IMG/VR virus record: IMGVR_UViG_3300010401_000023 | Span: 1 to 40,603 of that record | Strand: one strand, 5' to 3' | Origin: a virus | DNA length: 40,603 nt | In this document: positions 21,722-28,651 of the stretch, piece after piece | Position numbering within the stretch: the stretch's first letter is position 1 | Layout of the letters: each line of letters begins with the position of its first letter | Translations under genes and position numbers: made by a program | Notes under the pieces: generated by a model | The model's database searches: none | What the model saw: the letters and a program-made list of their open reading frames with translations, nothing else | Told to the model about the DNA's origin: nothing

Positions 21722-21754
21722 GTTTAATTGCATAAGACTTGTTATCGAAAGGTT
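21722..21754 (+). repeat. Intergenic repeat motif, copy 2
   Basis: Same 14-base and 13-base conserved blocks with a 6-base spacer as at 21163-21195, here ending as the ribosome site region four bases before the ATG of the next gene. Confidence 0.6.
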
Positions 21755-21758
21755 GGAA

Positions 21759-21962
21759 ATGACAGATAAAGAAACCGCAGATTATTTGAGGGAATACATT
21801 AAAAGCGGAAAGCGTGGCGGTCCTTTTGGTTGGCCCACCGACCCATGCGGTTACGACCAACATATTAAGTTTGTGGAGTACAGAAATAAGGAGTGGGCTG
21901 ATTGTGGTTTAACATGGGACAAGTTTGTTCTTAATTGGGCCGATAGACTCGACCCGAAGTAA
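21759..21962 (+). CDS. Small hypothetical protein
   Basis: 67 residues from the ATG at 21759, with GAAAGG upstream as part of the repeat motif. Rich in Trp, Asp and Lys (RGGPFGWPTDPCGYDQHIKF), acidic end. An alternative TTG lies two codons earlier. No family was recognised. Confidence 0.6.
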   Translation: MTDKETADYLREYIKSGKRGGPFGWPTDPCGYDQHIKFVEYRNKEWADCGLTWDKFVLNWADRLDPK

Positions 21963-21995
21963 TTCATATTCTCGAAAGCCCGATAGGAGGGACGG

Positions 21996-22211
21996 ATGGC
22001 CCGAAGTGAGAAGCCGTTCACAAACGATAAAATTCACCATGTCAACTGCCCGAAAATACAGGCTTGGGATTGTGGCGAAGAAGAAGGGATTAGGTGTCAA
22101 TGTCCTCAAGGATGGCCCAAAAGCGCAAGGGCTTGGAAAGAGTGGTATCTGAAAAAGAAGCCGATCTATGAACCTTATGACGGTGGTTTAGGTGATTTCG
22201 TAAAAGATTAA
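21996..22211 (+). CDS. Small hypothetical protein with Cys pairs
   Basis: 71 residues, AGGAGG five bases before the ATG. It contains HHVNCPKIQAWDCGEEEGIRCQCP, four Cys within 20 residues, which might bind zinc, and a Trp/Lys-rich end. Function unknown. Confidence 0.58.
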   Translation: MARSEKPFTNDKIHHVNCPKIQAWDCGEEEGIRCQCPQGWPKSARAWKEWYLKKKPIYEPYDGGLGDFVKD

Positions 22212-22230
22212 CCTAATTCGGGAGGGCGGG

Positions 22231-22284
22231 ATGGCGAACAAGTCCGAAAGCATACCTGACATTTTAGATTGGAGTAAGAAATGA
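22231..22284 (+). CDS. 17-residue upstream micro-ORF
   Basis: GGAGGGCGGG lies just before the ATG, and the stop overlaps the next gene start by four bases (ATGA). The peptide is polar (MANKSESIPDILDWSKK). It probably serves to couple translation into the Lar-like gene. Confidence 0.42.
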   Translation: MANKSESIPDILDWSKK

Positions 22285-22838
22285 GCGAAAAGAATGAACT
22301 GTTGCCTTGCCCGTTTTGTGGCGGTCCAGCACATTCGGGAAGTGATTTTGTTGAGTGTACTAAGTGCGGAGCTTATTTTGGAGGCGAAGAAAAATCAGAT
22401 GAGGCAAAACTTGAACGCCTTCTGGCTTGGAACCGCCGAACTCCCGCCCACTCGCCCACGGGAACCATCGGAGCCATTGACGGGGATAAGTTGAAGTCGG
22501 AATTAGAATCCATGTGGAAAGAATACGGCGAAGCTAATGCCAATTATCATCAACGGGCCATTAGTGCTGTGATTGAGAAAATTGAATCAGGCCAATTTTC
22601 CGCCCACTCGCACGAAGGGGATTTAACGCCGAAAATCAGTCCACGAATACAGGGCGAAGTCGAAGGGGCAATCGAAGTTCTTTGTACCCATAAGGCCGTC
22701 AAGGACACCCTTTGGATGCCGGGAAGCGGTTCTGAAACGATGGTTGATTGGCTCATTAACCTTGAAGGCGAACTTGGATTTGATACCAAGTCCATCGAGG
22801 AAAAAGTTTTGAATTGTGATTTCGGCGTGAAGCAGTAA
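22281..22838 (+). CDS. Lar-like zinc-ribbon (restriction-alleviation) protein
   Basis: 185 residues. The N-terminus LLPCPFCGGPA...FVECTKCGAYFGG...AWNRR is the Lar-type restriction-alleviation pattern, with a four-Cys zinc ribbon at 9, 12, 26 and 29. The C-terminal 120 residues are helical, acidic and not typical of Lar, which is usually shorter. Lar modulates type I restriction. With the nearby methyltransferase and PP-loop protein it may form an anti-restriction set, which is inference. Confidence 0.7.
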   Translation: MSEKNELLPCPFCGGPAHSGSDFVECTKCGAYFGGEEKSDEAKLERLLAWNRRTPAHSPTGTIGAIDGDKLKSELESMWKEYGEANANYHQRAISAVIEKIESGQFSAHSHEGDLTPKISPRIQGEVEGAIEVLCTHKAVKDTLWMPGSGSETMVDWLINLEGELGFDTKSIEEKVLNCDFGVKQ

Positions 22839-22886
22839 CCTTTCGGTAACTTTCAAGAATCTGGCTTATTGAATGTGGGGTAATTC

Positions 22887-23021
22887 ATGTGTACCATTTT
22901 GGTTGAGGCATTAAAAGATTTTAAAAATTATCAAATATATTTAAATTCCATTTGTGGGCCAAGTGAATACTTGTCATTTGTGGCTCGGCACTCCACACTC
23001 GGCATCAATCGAGAGGTATAA
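22887..23021 (+). CDS. Small protein immediately before the integrase
   Basis: 44 residues. The ATG follows GTGGGG, and the stop TAA directly abuts the integrase ATG. Mixed composition (MCTILVEALKDFKNYQIYL), no family recognised. It may provide coupled translation of the recombinase. Confidence 0.45.
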   Translation: MCTILVEALKDFKNYQIYLNSICGPSEYLSFVARHSTLGINREV

Positions 23022-23882
23022 ATGCACCCAATAGTAAATAAAGCCCCCTGGTCGGCGTTTTTAAGCAAATATTCAAGTGAAGATACCATCAATAGCTATG
23101 CCAGCGATCTAGGGCTATTTGAGGCTCACCTTGCAGGGAAGAACCCAATGGAGGCAAGTAAAGCCGATTTAGAGGGCTTCATTACCCAAATGCAGACCAA
23201 GGGCCTCTCGGATCGTACCGCCAGAAGGCGTATGGCTACACTCAAAAAATTCTACCGAAGGCTTGTAAGCCTTGAGCTAATCACCAAAGACCCCACGACC
23301 ATATTCGATGAAATCAAAACGAGGGTTCCGGTAAGAAATCCCAAGGCCCTAACCAAAGAGCAACGCAAGCACCTAGTGTCCAGCCTCAAATGGGATACAG
23401 ATCACCATTGGCACGTCGGCATGAGCGTTTTATTGGGCTACTATTGCGGGTTAAGGCTCAATGAAGTAAGGCTTTTGAAGTGGGCCGATATAGACTTTGA
23501 AAAGAAGCGGTTAAGAACCATTGGCAAGGGCGATAAAGAGGCTTATTTGCCAATTGAGAAAAAACTATGTGAAATCTTGGAAACCTTCAAAGAGAAAAAG
23601 CCCGATACCACATTCGTTTTTGAGGGTAAAAAAGGAAAGCCATTAAGCAGGGGTTGGATAGGTGCGTTTTCCAAAGAGGTCAAAAAGTGGTGTGGGTGGA
23701 CAAGCGATTTTAAGTTCTCATCCCACGTCAACCGACACTCCGGCATAACCCAATTCTACGAGAAAACTAGGGACATTATGCTTACTTCAAAGTTTGCCCG
23801 TCACTCTGGAATTGCTGTAACTCAAGGCTATACGAGGCTGGTAGATGGGGAGATGGAGGCCGCCGCTAGGAAGGTATTCTAG
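23022..23882 (+). CDS. Tyrosine recombinase (integrase, XerC/D-like)
   Basis: 286 residues. A SAM-like N-terminal core-binding domain (1-95) is followed by the catalytic domain with R145 (GLRLNEVR), K169 (TIGKGDKEAYLP), H235-x-x-R238 (HVNRHSG), H261 (ARHSGIAVTQGY) and Y270. All expected residues are present. Length fits simple Xer/integrases rather than the longer lambda type. It could integrate the phage, resolve multimers, or use host dif-like sites. No attachment site or repressor was recognised, so a temperate life style is not proven. Confidence 0.87.
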   Translation: MHPIVNKAPWSAFLSKYSSEDTINSYASDLGLFEAHLAGKNPMEASKADLEGFITQMQTKGLSDRTARRRMATLKKFYRRLVSLELITKDPTTIFDEIKTRVPVRNPKALTKEQRKHLVSSLKWDTDHHWHVGMSVLLGYYCGLRLNEVRLLKWADIDFEKKRLRTIGKGDKEAYLPIEKKLCEILETFKEKKPDTTFVFEGKKGKPLSRGWIGAFSKEVKKWCGWTSDFKFSSHVNRHSGITQFYEKTRDIMLTSKFARHSGIAVTQGYTRLVDGEMEAAARKVF

Positions 23883-23944
23883 TGAGGCGTCCCGATATTT
23901 TCTATCCACTAGACCCGGTGGAATTGGAGGTAGATGATGAGTGA
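23882..23944 (+). CDS. 20-residue micro-ORF after the integrase
   Basis: GTG start sharing one base with the integrase stop (TAGTG). Encodes an acidic peptide (RRPDIFYPLDPVELEVDDE). It ends inside the next gene. Low-confidence coupling ORF. Confidence 0.3.
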   Translation: MRRPDIFYPLDPVELEVDDE

Positions 23945-24071
23945 TCCTTGGTACTCCGCAAGCGATAAAGCCTTTATAAGAGCGCAAAATTACTACGAAA
24001 ATATGACTCCACAAGACGAAGAAGATGATGAAATTATTGACCAAAACCTAGATAATGAGGACGAGGAATGA
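23937..24071 (+). CDS. Small acidic protein
   Basis: 44 residues (or 45 from an adjacent ATG) with GGAGG upstream. The second half is almost entirely Asp/Glu/Asn (DEEDDEIIDQNLDNEDEE), a DNA-mimic-like composition. Its stop overlaps the next gene (ATGA). Confidence 0.55.
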   Translation: MSDPWYSASDKAFIRAQNYYENMTPQDEEDDEIIDQNLDNEDEE

Positions 24072-24301
24072 GCCTCAAATATAAAGACACTTACCCAAAA
24101 CCAAAGCCGATTTTATATCAGGGGCGATGTGGATGCGGTAATGAAATTTGGTCAAAACACGAAGACGCAAAACAATGTTGGCAACCGGGGTGTTCTGAAA
24201 TACAAAGAATCAAAAAATTGGGAAGGTCAAAAAATGCCAAATCTCGATTATCAAAAGTGGCTACCGCAGATATGGAAACAGGAGAGATTGACAGGATTTG
24301 A
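24068..24301 (+). CDS. Small zinc-finger-like protein
   Basis: 77 residues. RCGCGNEIW...KQCWQPGC gives a CxC...CxxxxC pattern for one zinc, followed by a basic helix (RIKKLGRSKNAKSRLSK). The start overlaps the preceding stop, and the end overlaps the nuclease gene by 68 bases in another frame. Confidence 0.6.
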   Translation: MSLKYKDTYPKPKPILYQGRCGCGNEIWSKHEDAKQCWQPGCSEIQRIKKLGRSKNAKSRLSKVATADMETGEIDRI

Positions 24302-24575
24302 GGCCGAATTTAAATTTCATCCCACAAGAAAATGGCGTTTCGATTGGGCTTGGCCCGATATAAAGCTGGCCCTAGAATGTGAGGGGTCGGTGTGGGCTAA
24401 TGGCCGCCATACCAGGGGAAGCGGTTATTTAAAAGATTTAGAAAAATACAATATGGCTATTGAGTATGGCTGGTCAGTTCTCCGCTACGATACCGAAACA
24501 GTTCAAGATTTATCCTTCCTGCCTCAACTCAAGTTTGTCTACAACCGGAGAAAAGATGAAAAAAACAAAAGTTAA
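24234..24575 (+). CDS. Restriction-endonuclease-fold phage nuclease
   Basis: 113 residues from an ATG with GGAAGG upstream. A longer frame to 24129 is not needed. The pattern FHPTRKWRFDWAWPDIKLAL, ECEGSVWANGRHTRGSGYLKD, EKYNMAIEYGWSVLRY is the phage family of small PD-(D/E)XK-type nucleases, with D, E and the following conserved polar residues in place. It sits late in the replication region, where a junction resolvase or end-processing nuclease is common. Confidence 0.76.
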   Translation: MPNLDYQKWLPQIWKQERLTGFEAEFKFHPTRKWRFDWAWPDIKLALECEGSVWANGRHTRGSGYLKDLEKYNMAIEYGWSVLRYDTETVQDLSFLPQLKFVYNRRKDEKNKS

Positions 24576-24732
24576 AACCATTCATCTAGGAAACGTTTTG
24601 GGAGTTCTAAAAAGATCAGGATACAAAGTTAAACCTCACGAAAAAAAGATGCTTCAAGTTATGAAAGACCAATTAAAACGAGAAATGAATGACAAGCAAG
24701 CGGTTGAAAGAGGCCGGTTGGATATATTTTGA
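24556..24732 (+). CDS. Small basic protein
   Basis: 58 residues, CGGAG before the ATG. Strongly basic and helical (GNVLGVLKRSGYKVKPHEKKMLQVMKDQLKREM), probably nucleic-acid binding. It overlaps the end of the nuclease gene by 20 bases. Confidence 0.58.
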   Translation: MKKTKVKTIHLGNVLGVLKRSGYKVKPHEKKMLQVMKDQLKREMNDKQAVERGRLDIF

Positions 24733-24841
24733 TGGCTCATGGCACGATACGAGCGGAAAGTGGCCCTACGAGGACGATCTCACGGAAGAAGAAGCTCTTA
24801 AAATCCAAGAAGCAAGAGAAAACGCTTCCAAAGAATACTAA
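24689..24841 (+). CDS. Overlapping 50-residue protein in another frame
   Basis: It starts with ATG inside the previous gene and runs 50 codons: MTSKRLKEAGWIYFDGSWHD, a WPYEDDL stretch, then LTEEEALKIQEA. Pattern and composition look clearly like a real, acidic phage protein, better than the alternative frame that extends upstream from 24852. The ribosome site is weak, suggesting coupling. Function unknown. Confidence 0.6.
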   Translation: MTSKRLKEAGWIYFDGSWHDTSGKWPYEDDLTEEEALKIQEARENASKEY

Positions 24842-24851
24842 TCTTGGTAAG

Positions 24852-25121
24852 ATGTGCCGTGGCGGTTGTGGGAGAATATTGGATGATCGAAATTCTGGAA
24901 AAGAATACCGCCGAGGCCGTGTTTATATTAAGCCAATTTGTAAAATGTGCAGATCAACAAAAGAACGTGAAATTTATGTGAATGGACGTTGGATTTATTT
25001 TCGTAATTATCGCTTGGCACATTTGGATAAGTACAATTTTTTAAAGAGGGCTTGGGGTTCCAGGAATAGAGCTAAGAAAAATTTAGAGTCCACATATCGG
25101 AGGGCCGCAATTGGGACTTAG
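24852..25121 (+). CDS. Zinc-ribbon protein, HNH-related N-terminus
   Basis: 89 residues from the ATG at 24852. MCRGGCGRIL and IKPICKMCR give two CxxC/CxxxC knuckles, as in the zinc-binding N-termini of some phage HNH proteins, followed by a basic tail (RNRAKKNL). No HNH core is present. A longer frame starting at 24729 would overlap the gene at 24689-24841, and I reject its extra N-terminus. Confidence 0.55.
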   Translation: MCRGGCGRILDDRNSGKEYRRGRVYIKPICKMCRSTKEREIYVNGRWIYFRNYRLAHLDKYNFLKRAWGSRNRAKKNLESTYRRAAIGT

Positions 25122-25974
25122 ACAATTCTCTACGCACACTTGGGTATGGTTTCCCGATATGCACTTCGCTTTCGTTCCCCCTGGGAGTCCCAAGCCGATT
25201 GATCGTCATGATCCAAAAGCCATTTCCGTTGCGATGCAAATTTTAGCCGATATTCGCCCAGATAGTTTTGGACAGGTTGGAGACTTGGCCCACCTGGGCT
25301 ACCTTTCCCATTGGGCTGTGGGGCGGGATATGCAGGGCAAAGTTCCGGCCCAAGATGGCGAATCCGTTGCCATGAATATCGAGAACGATAACAATGGCAT
25401 TAACCGTTGGCTAGATCAGACCGAAAGAATCCTACCCAAGAAGTGCGAGAAGTATCAACTAGAAGGCAACCACGAAGAAATCCTACGCAATTCCCGCCAG
25501 ATGAATAAATTCCAAGGATGGGTAACGAAAGACTGGTATCCCGAAAAGGCGTGGGTGTTAGACGAGCGAAAGATTAAGTGGGTTCCATATCAAAGCTACA
25601 ATGCGGTTGGTGGTAAAAATTGGGTAGATTGTGGAAGGCTAAAGATTTTCCACGGTCACTATGCCTCAAGCAATCATCTTAAAAAACACTTTGAAGATCA
25701 CGGTGGGTCTGGTGGATATGGTCATCTGCATACCGTGGCCGAAGAAACATTTAAACATGGTCAATTTCCAGCAACTGTATTTACTTTTGGTTGTTTATGT
25801 GCCAGGGAAGCCTCATACCACAGGGGCCGAAATAACGCTTGGGCGCAAGCCATGTTAGAGGTATATGTCCAGCCAAGCGGTCAATTCAATCATCAAATTA
25901 TACGCATAATCAATGGTCAAGCGATTCGTAATGGAAAAGTCTATAACGCTAAGCCTTTAAAGGGGTTGGAATGA
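25111..25974 (+). CDS. Metallophosphoesterase
   Basis: 287 residues from a TTG start with GGAGG upstream. All five calcineurin-type metal motifs can be seen: D16-x-H18 (FPDMHF), D58 (VGDLAH), N120-H121 (EGNHEE), H181 (FHGHY) and H205-x-H207 (YGHLHT). Phage members of the family are thought to act on nucleotides or nucleic acids. The last 65 residues form an add-on domain that is duplicated as a separate gene directly downstream. Confidence 0.84.
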   Translation: MGLRQFSTHTWVWFPDMHFAFVPPGSPKPIDRHDPKAISVAMQILADIRPDSFGQVGDLAHLGYLSHWAVGRDMQGKVPAQDGESVAMNIENDNNGINRWLDQTERILPKKCEKYQLEGNHEEILRNSRQMNKFQGWVTKDWYPEKAWVLDERKIKWVPYQSYNAVGGKNWVDCGRLKIFHGHYASSNHLKKHFEDHGGSGGYGHLHTVAEETFKHGQFPATVFTFGCLCAREASYHRGRNNAWAQAMLEVYVQPSGQFNHQIIRIINGQAIRNGKVYNAKPLKGLE

Positions 25975-26183
25975 ATCGAATACCAGCTTTTACATTTGGC
26001 TCTCCGTGTTCAAATAAAGCCACATACCAAAGAAACGAGAATAATACTTGGAAACAATCCATGTTCGTTATATACGTTGAATCCAATGGCAAGTTCAACC
26101 ATTCCATAATCCACGTTATTGACGGGCAAGCCATGTGGAACGGGAAACTGTATTCAGCCAAGTCATTGAAAGGACTAGAATGA
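25971..26183 (+). CDS. Stand-alone duplicate of the metallophosphoesterase tail
   Basis: 70 residues. Residues 7-70 match residues 224-287 of the preceding metallophosphoesterase at 36 of 64 positions, including FTFG, YV, FNH, GQA, NGK and LKGLE at the end. The catalytic part is missing. The ATG overlaps the upstream stop (ATGA). This is a partial tandem duplication that has diverged and is probably still translated. Confidence 0.75.
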   Translation: MNRIPAFTFGSPCSNKATYQRNENNTWKQSMFVIYVESNGKFNHSIIHVIDGQAMWNGKLYSAKSLKGLE

Positions 26184-26419
26184 GCTATTCATGCGGTCAC
26201 TCTAAAAAACATCATAAGGGCCAGCTTGGTTGCCAATGTAAAGTAGACTTGACACCGGCTTATGACGGTAGGCAACGATGGGGATTATGCCCTTGCATGG
26301 GAACGGGTGATGGAAAGTGCGTGAAGGTAACGGAAGGTAAAATGAAGGTCAACAAAGATGGATGGACACAAGATAATGGCGGTAACATAGCCCCAAGGTT
26401 TATTTTACAGTTGATTTAA
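26180..26419 (+). CDS. Last early gene, Cys-rich protein
   Basis: 79 residues, start overlapping the preceding stop (ATGA). Cys-rich front (SYSCGHSKKHH, GCQCK, CPCMGTGDGKC), likely zinc-binding, with a basic middle. The stop codon shares the TTAA at 26416-26419 with the last late gene on the other strand. Confidence 0.6.
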   Translation: MSYSCGHSKKHHKGQLGCQCKVDLTPAYDGRQRWGLCPCMGTGDGKCVKVTEGKMKVNKDGWTQDNGGNIAPRFILQLI

Positions 26420-26913
26420 GGTATTACAGAGACTTGAACGCCCAATAGAGGGGCATCCCAAGGGGTAAAGAAGTCGGTCCATTTAAGCGGTTGCCAGATA
26501 CCAGTCCCCATTACCACGTTATCAAACAAATTCCAATCCACGTTTACCCCCGCACCGTACCCACTCACACCAGCATCTAATCCGAAATCGAATAAATAAA
26601 ACCACCTTAGACCGGCATAAAACGATGGCTTGCTTATCCCGATCATCGAAGCCCCCAACAATGGGTCATGCGAGAAACCAATGTTAAAAACTTGAGGCTC
26701 CCAGGTCGGTAATTGGGCGTACCACGAAGCGGAATGATTCAGCTTTGTAGTAGATTTACTACCATCGCCATATCCAACTGTTAAATTTCGATAATGCCCC
26801 GACAGTTGGGTTATTGGAATATCGGAATGTTTAAAAGCGGGAGAGGCACACCCCGAAAGGAGGGCGGTGGACAGGGCAAATCCCATCCACCGCAGAGAGG
26901 GCATGAATATCAA
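26416..26913 (-). CDS. Phage-encoded lipoprotein
   Basis: 165 residues. Residues 4-22 form a signal peptide ending in the lipobox LLSGC with lipidated C22. The mature part is rich in Gly, aromatic and Ser residues with alternating hydrophobic stretches (SFYAGLRWFYLFDFGLDAGV), resembling a small beta-barrel or outer-membrane protein. It is the last gene of the lysis cassette and may act as a spanin-like or superinfection-exclusion lipoprotein. The start is TTG at 26913, overlapping the previous stop as TTGA, or ATG at 26904. Confidence 0.72.
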   Translation of the reverse strand: MIFMPSLRWMGFALSTALLSGCASPAFKHSDIPITQLSGHYRNLTVGYGDGSKSTTKLNHSASWYAQLPTWEPQVFNIGFSHDPLLGASMIGISKPSFYAGLRWFYLFDFGLDAGVSGYGAGVNVDWNLFDNVVMGTGIWQPLKWTDFFTPWDAPLLGVQVSVIP

Positions 26914-27188
26914 ACGGTAGGAGGCGGGGGAGGAACGGCGGAGGGTTCCGTAACGTCAGGCTGATACGGGATACCAACCAATTTAGTGATGGCCCCAAGC
27001 AAGGTATTGACCCAAGGCGTGTGTTCAAATAGGGAGGCCACAGCCCCAAGCACCAATCCGGCAGAGGCTTTATCCATCGTGCCAGCCGTACTCGCATCAA
27101 ACAGAAATCCATTCTGCCAGAGCGCATACAACCCGCCGAGAATTGCCAGCATCTTTCCAACAACATACATCGGAGTCTGCTTATTCAT
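26910..27188 (-). CDS. Small membrane protein, possible holin
   Basis: 92 residues, ATG overlapping the transglycosylase stop (ATGA). Two hydrophobic segments (about 7-31 and 42-72) with a short polar loop and a Pro-rich C-terminus. Size, topology and place beside cell-wall enzymes suit a class II or III holin, but no holin signature exists. Confidence 0.55.
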   Translation of the reverse strand: MNKQTPMYVVGKMLAILGGLYALWQNGFLFDASTAGTMDKASAGLVLGAVASLFEHTPWVNTLLGAITKLVGIPYQPDVTEPSAVPPPPPTV

Positions 27189-27745
27189 TGAATCTCCCCC
27201 TCTTTGAATTTTCCTTTAAACCACTCTAACTTATTGCCAACTTCTTCTAGGTAATCATCGGCAATCTCACGCTTTTCCCCATTCGTGCGCCAATGACAGC
27301 CTATCCGCCACGTTTTTACCGCTTCTTCAATAGAACTAGATTTTACCATGTGACAAAAACGTTGGGCAAGCCATTTGTTTAGAACTTGAGGATGGTGCAT
27401 TACCCACGCTTCTGGGTAGGCTATAACGCCATGCTCCCGCAATAATCGTCTAATTAAAGGCCAATAGCCCCCGCAATATCCTGCCCCAAAGTCGTTATCT
27501 ATGAAGTTTAGGCTTGTTTCTTGGATGCAGATGGCCGTATAGACTTCCATCATGCCCTCATCGTGACCACACCCCTCCCACGTTGACCAGCAGAAATCAA
27601 GCACTTCCGCTTGGGGTATACCCGGATTAAGATGATGGGAGGCCCGCCACACGGCATGAGAATAGATGCCGAATTGGTCTATTTCTAGATTCTGATTGGC
27701 TGAAACTGGGATTGCCAGTAGGAACACCAGCAGTAGGAACTTCAA
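27185..27745 (-). CDS. Secreted lytic transglycosylase-like endolysin
   Basis: 186 residues from the TTG at 27745, giving a clean Sec signal (KFLLLVFLLAIPVSA, cleavage near residue 16). An earlier TTG at 27820 would ruin it. The mature part has the transglycosylase pattern with candidate catalytic E76 in TAICIQETSLNF, followed by FGAGYCGGYWPLI. Cys residues suggest disulphides. Export by the Sec pathway means it could act without a classic holin. It is translationally coupled to the micro-ORF upstream (TTGA). Confidence 0.72.
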   Translation of the reverse strand: MKFLLLVFLLAIPVSANQNLEIDQFGIYSHAVWRASHHLNPGIPQAEVLDFCWSTWEGCGHDEGMMEVYTAICIQETSLNFIDNDFGAGYCGGYWPLIRRLLREHGVIAYPEAWVMHHPQVLNKWLAQRFCHMVKSSSIEEAVKTWRIGCHWRTNGEKREIADDYLEEVGNKLEWFKGKFKEGEIQ

Positions 27746-27831
27746 ACGGATAGGTGCGCCAGGAAGATCACGAAAAGCATAAGGCCCACACATCCAGCAC
27801 AGATTAAGAAGGTCTGCCAATATACGCTCAT
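27742..27831 (-). CDS. 29-residue membrane micropeptide between the two lysins
   Basis: ATG overlaps the M15 endolysin stop (ATGA), and its own stop overlaps the transglycosylase TTG (TTGA). The peptide is one hydrophobic helix (FLICAGCVGLMLFVIFLA). Fitting exactly between two lysis genes with overlaps at both ends makes translation very likely. It could be a pinholin-like or antiholin peptide. Confidence 0.58.
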   Translation of the reverse strand: MSVYWQTFLICAGCVGLMLFVIFLAHLSV

Positions 27832-28271
27832 GCGGTCACTCCATCCAAAGCGTGATCGTAATTCCCATCCCAAACGGAACTATCGGTAGCCGGTGCGGAA
27901 CTCGGAACGAATATCCTATGACCCGATTTAGGCGGTGCGGCTTGGAAATGAACCCATCCAATCGTCCACCTGAAATCCTCAAACCAGAACCCTATTCTAG
28001 CCAGATCGTCCAAATGGTCAAGAACCCATTGGCGCAAAGCCCCGTCATGGTCAGCTATATCGGCGGCTAAACCCAACAGATGCTTGGATTTGGGCGCACT
28101 TGGATTGATACGGGCTTGATCGGCTTGAGAACGAAGGCCAGAAGTGACGGTAACAACCGCTTTATAAAGCAATTCAAATTTATTAAGGCGATTTAAAAGG
28201 AAGTTAAGATTGGCGGTTTGCTCTTGAGTCTCGGCATATCCATTGGGATTGAGTTCGTCCCTGGTTATCAA
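27828..28271 (-). CDS. M15-family peptidase endolysin
   Basis: 147 residues from a TTG start. Peptidase M15 zinc motif: VTSGLRS (42-48), SKHLLGLAADIA with H64 and D71, and WVHFQ with H108. It should cut the peptide cross-bridge of peptidoglycan. No signal peptide, so it depends on holin. A second wall enzyme with a different bond specificity lies just downstream. Confidence 0.82.
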   Translation of the reverse strand: MITRDELNPNGYAETQEQTANLNFLLNRLNKFELLYKAVVTVTSGLRSQADQARINPSAPKSKHLLGLAADIADHDGALRQWVLDHLDDLARIGFWFEDFRWTIGWVHFQAAPPKSGHRIFVPSSAPATDSSVWDGNYDHALDGVTA

Positions 28272-28378
28272 TGCCTTCTCCGAACCTTGTGCTTAATCTT
28301 GTGCCAAGCCTTCGCCACTTTGGACCATTCTAAGGCCACTTGCGCCGCTTGAAGTAACCACGTTAGGGCGATAAACAC
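28268..28378 (-). CDS. 36-residue amphipathic membrane peptide
   Basis: GTG start sharing one base with the preceding stop (TAGTG), stop overlapping the M15 start (TTGA). A hydrophobic N-terminal helix (FIALTWLLQAAQVAL) continues into a very basic C-terminus (KIKHKVRRRH). It has the look of a small holin or membrane-active peptide. It fits without gap between two lysis genes. Confidence 0.55.
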   Translation of the reverse strand: MFIALTWLLQAAQVALEWSKVAKAWHKIKHKVRRRH

Positions 28379-28617
28379 TACCGCTTGCTCGTTTTAGCCA
28401 TCGCCAGGGCATTACCCATAGCCTTGTGAAAAACGGCGGAATGGTTCCACCCATTGAGCTTTAGGATAAAATAGATTAGGGCAACCAAAGCGGCGGCGGC
28501 AATAGTCATGGCTGACCATTTGCCAAATTCAGCAAACTTATTGTCCAGCCACTCTTTTGCCGCTTCCTTAAATGCCGCTTTAATCAGTTCCTTTTCATCA
28601 TCGTGGCGGAGGGACAT
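28378..28617 (-). CDS. Candidate holin
   Basis: 79 residues. A charged amphipathic N-terminal helix (DDEKELIKAAFKEAAKEWLDN), one transmembrane segment (about 36-53, MTIAAAALVALIYFILKL) and a short basic C-terminus. It is a common phage gene type found directly before endolysins. The first gene of the lysis cassette. GGAT lies before the ATG. Confidence 0.65.
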   Translation of the reverse strand: MSLRHDDEKELIKAAFKEAAKEWLDNKFAEFGKWSAMTIAAAALVALIYFILKLNGWNHSAVFHKAMGNALAMAKTSKR

Positions 28618-28651
28618 TTCCGATCCTTTAAGTGTGAATAACCATTATTAC

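Noticed and set aside
22839-23021. attP site beside the integrase
   Set aside because: No tRNA-derived core or arm-type repeats could be recognised; the stretch is better explained by a small gene.
24729-24851. N-terminal extension of the zinc-ribbon gene at 24852-25121
   Set aside because: The frame at 24689-24841 encodes a far more protein-like sequence through this stretch.
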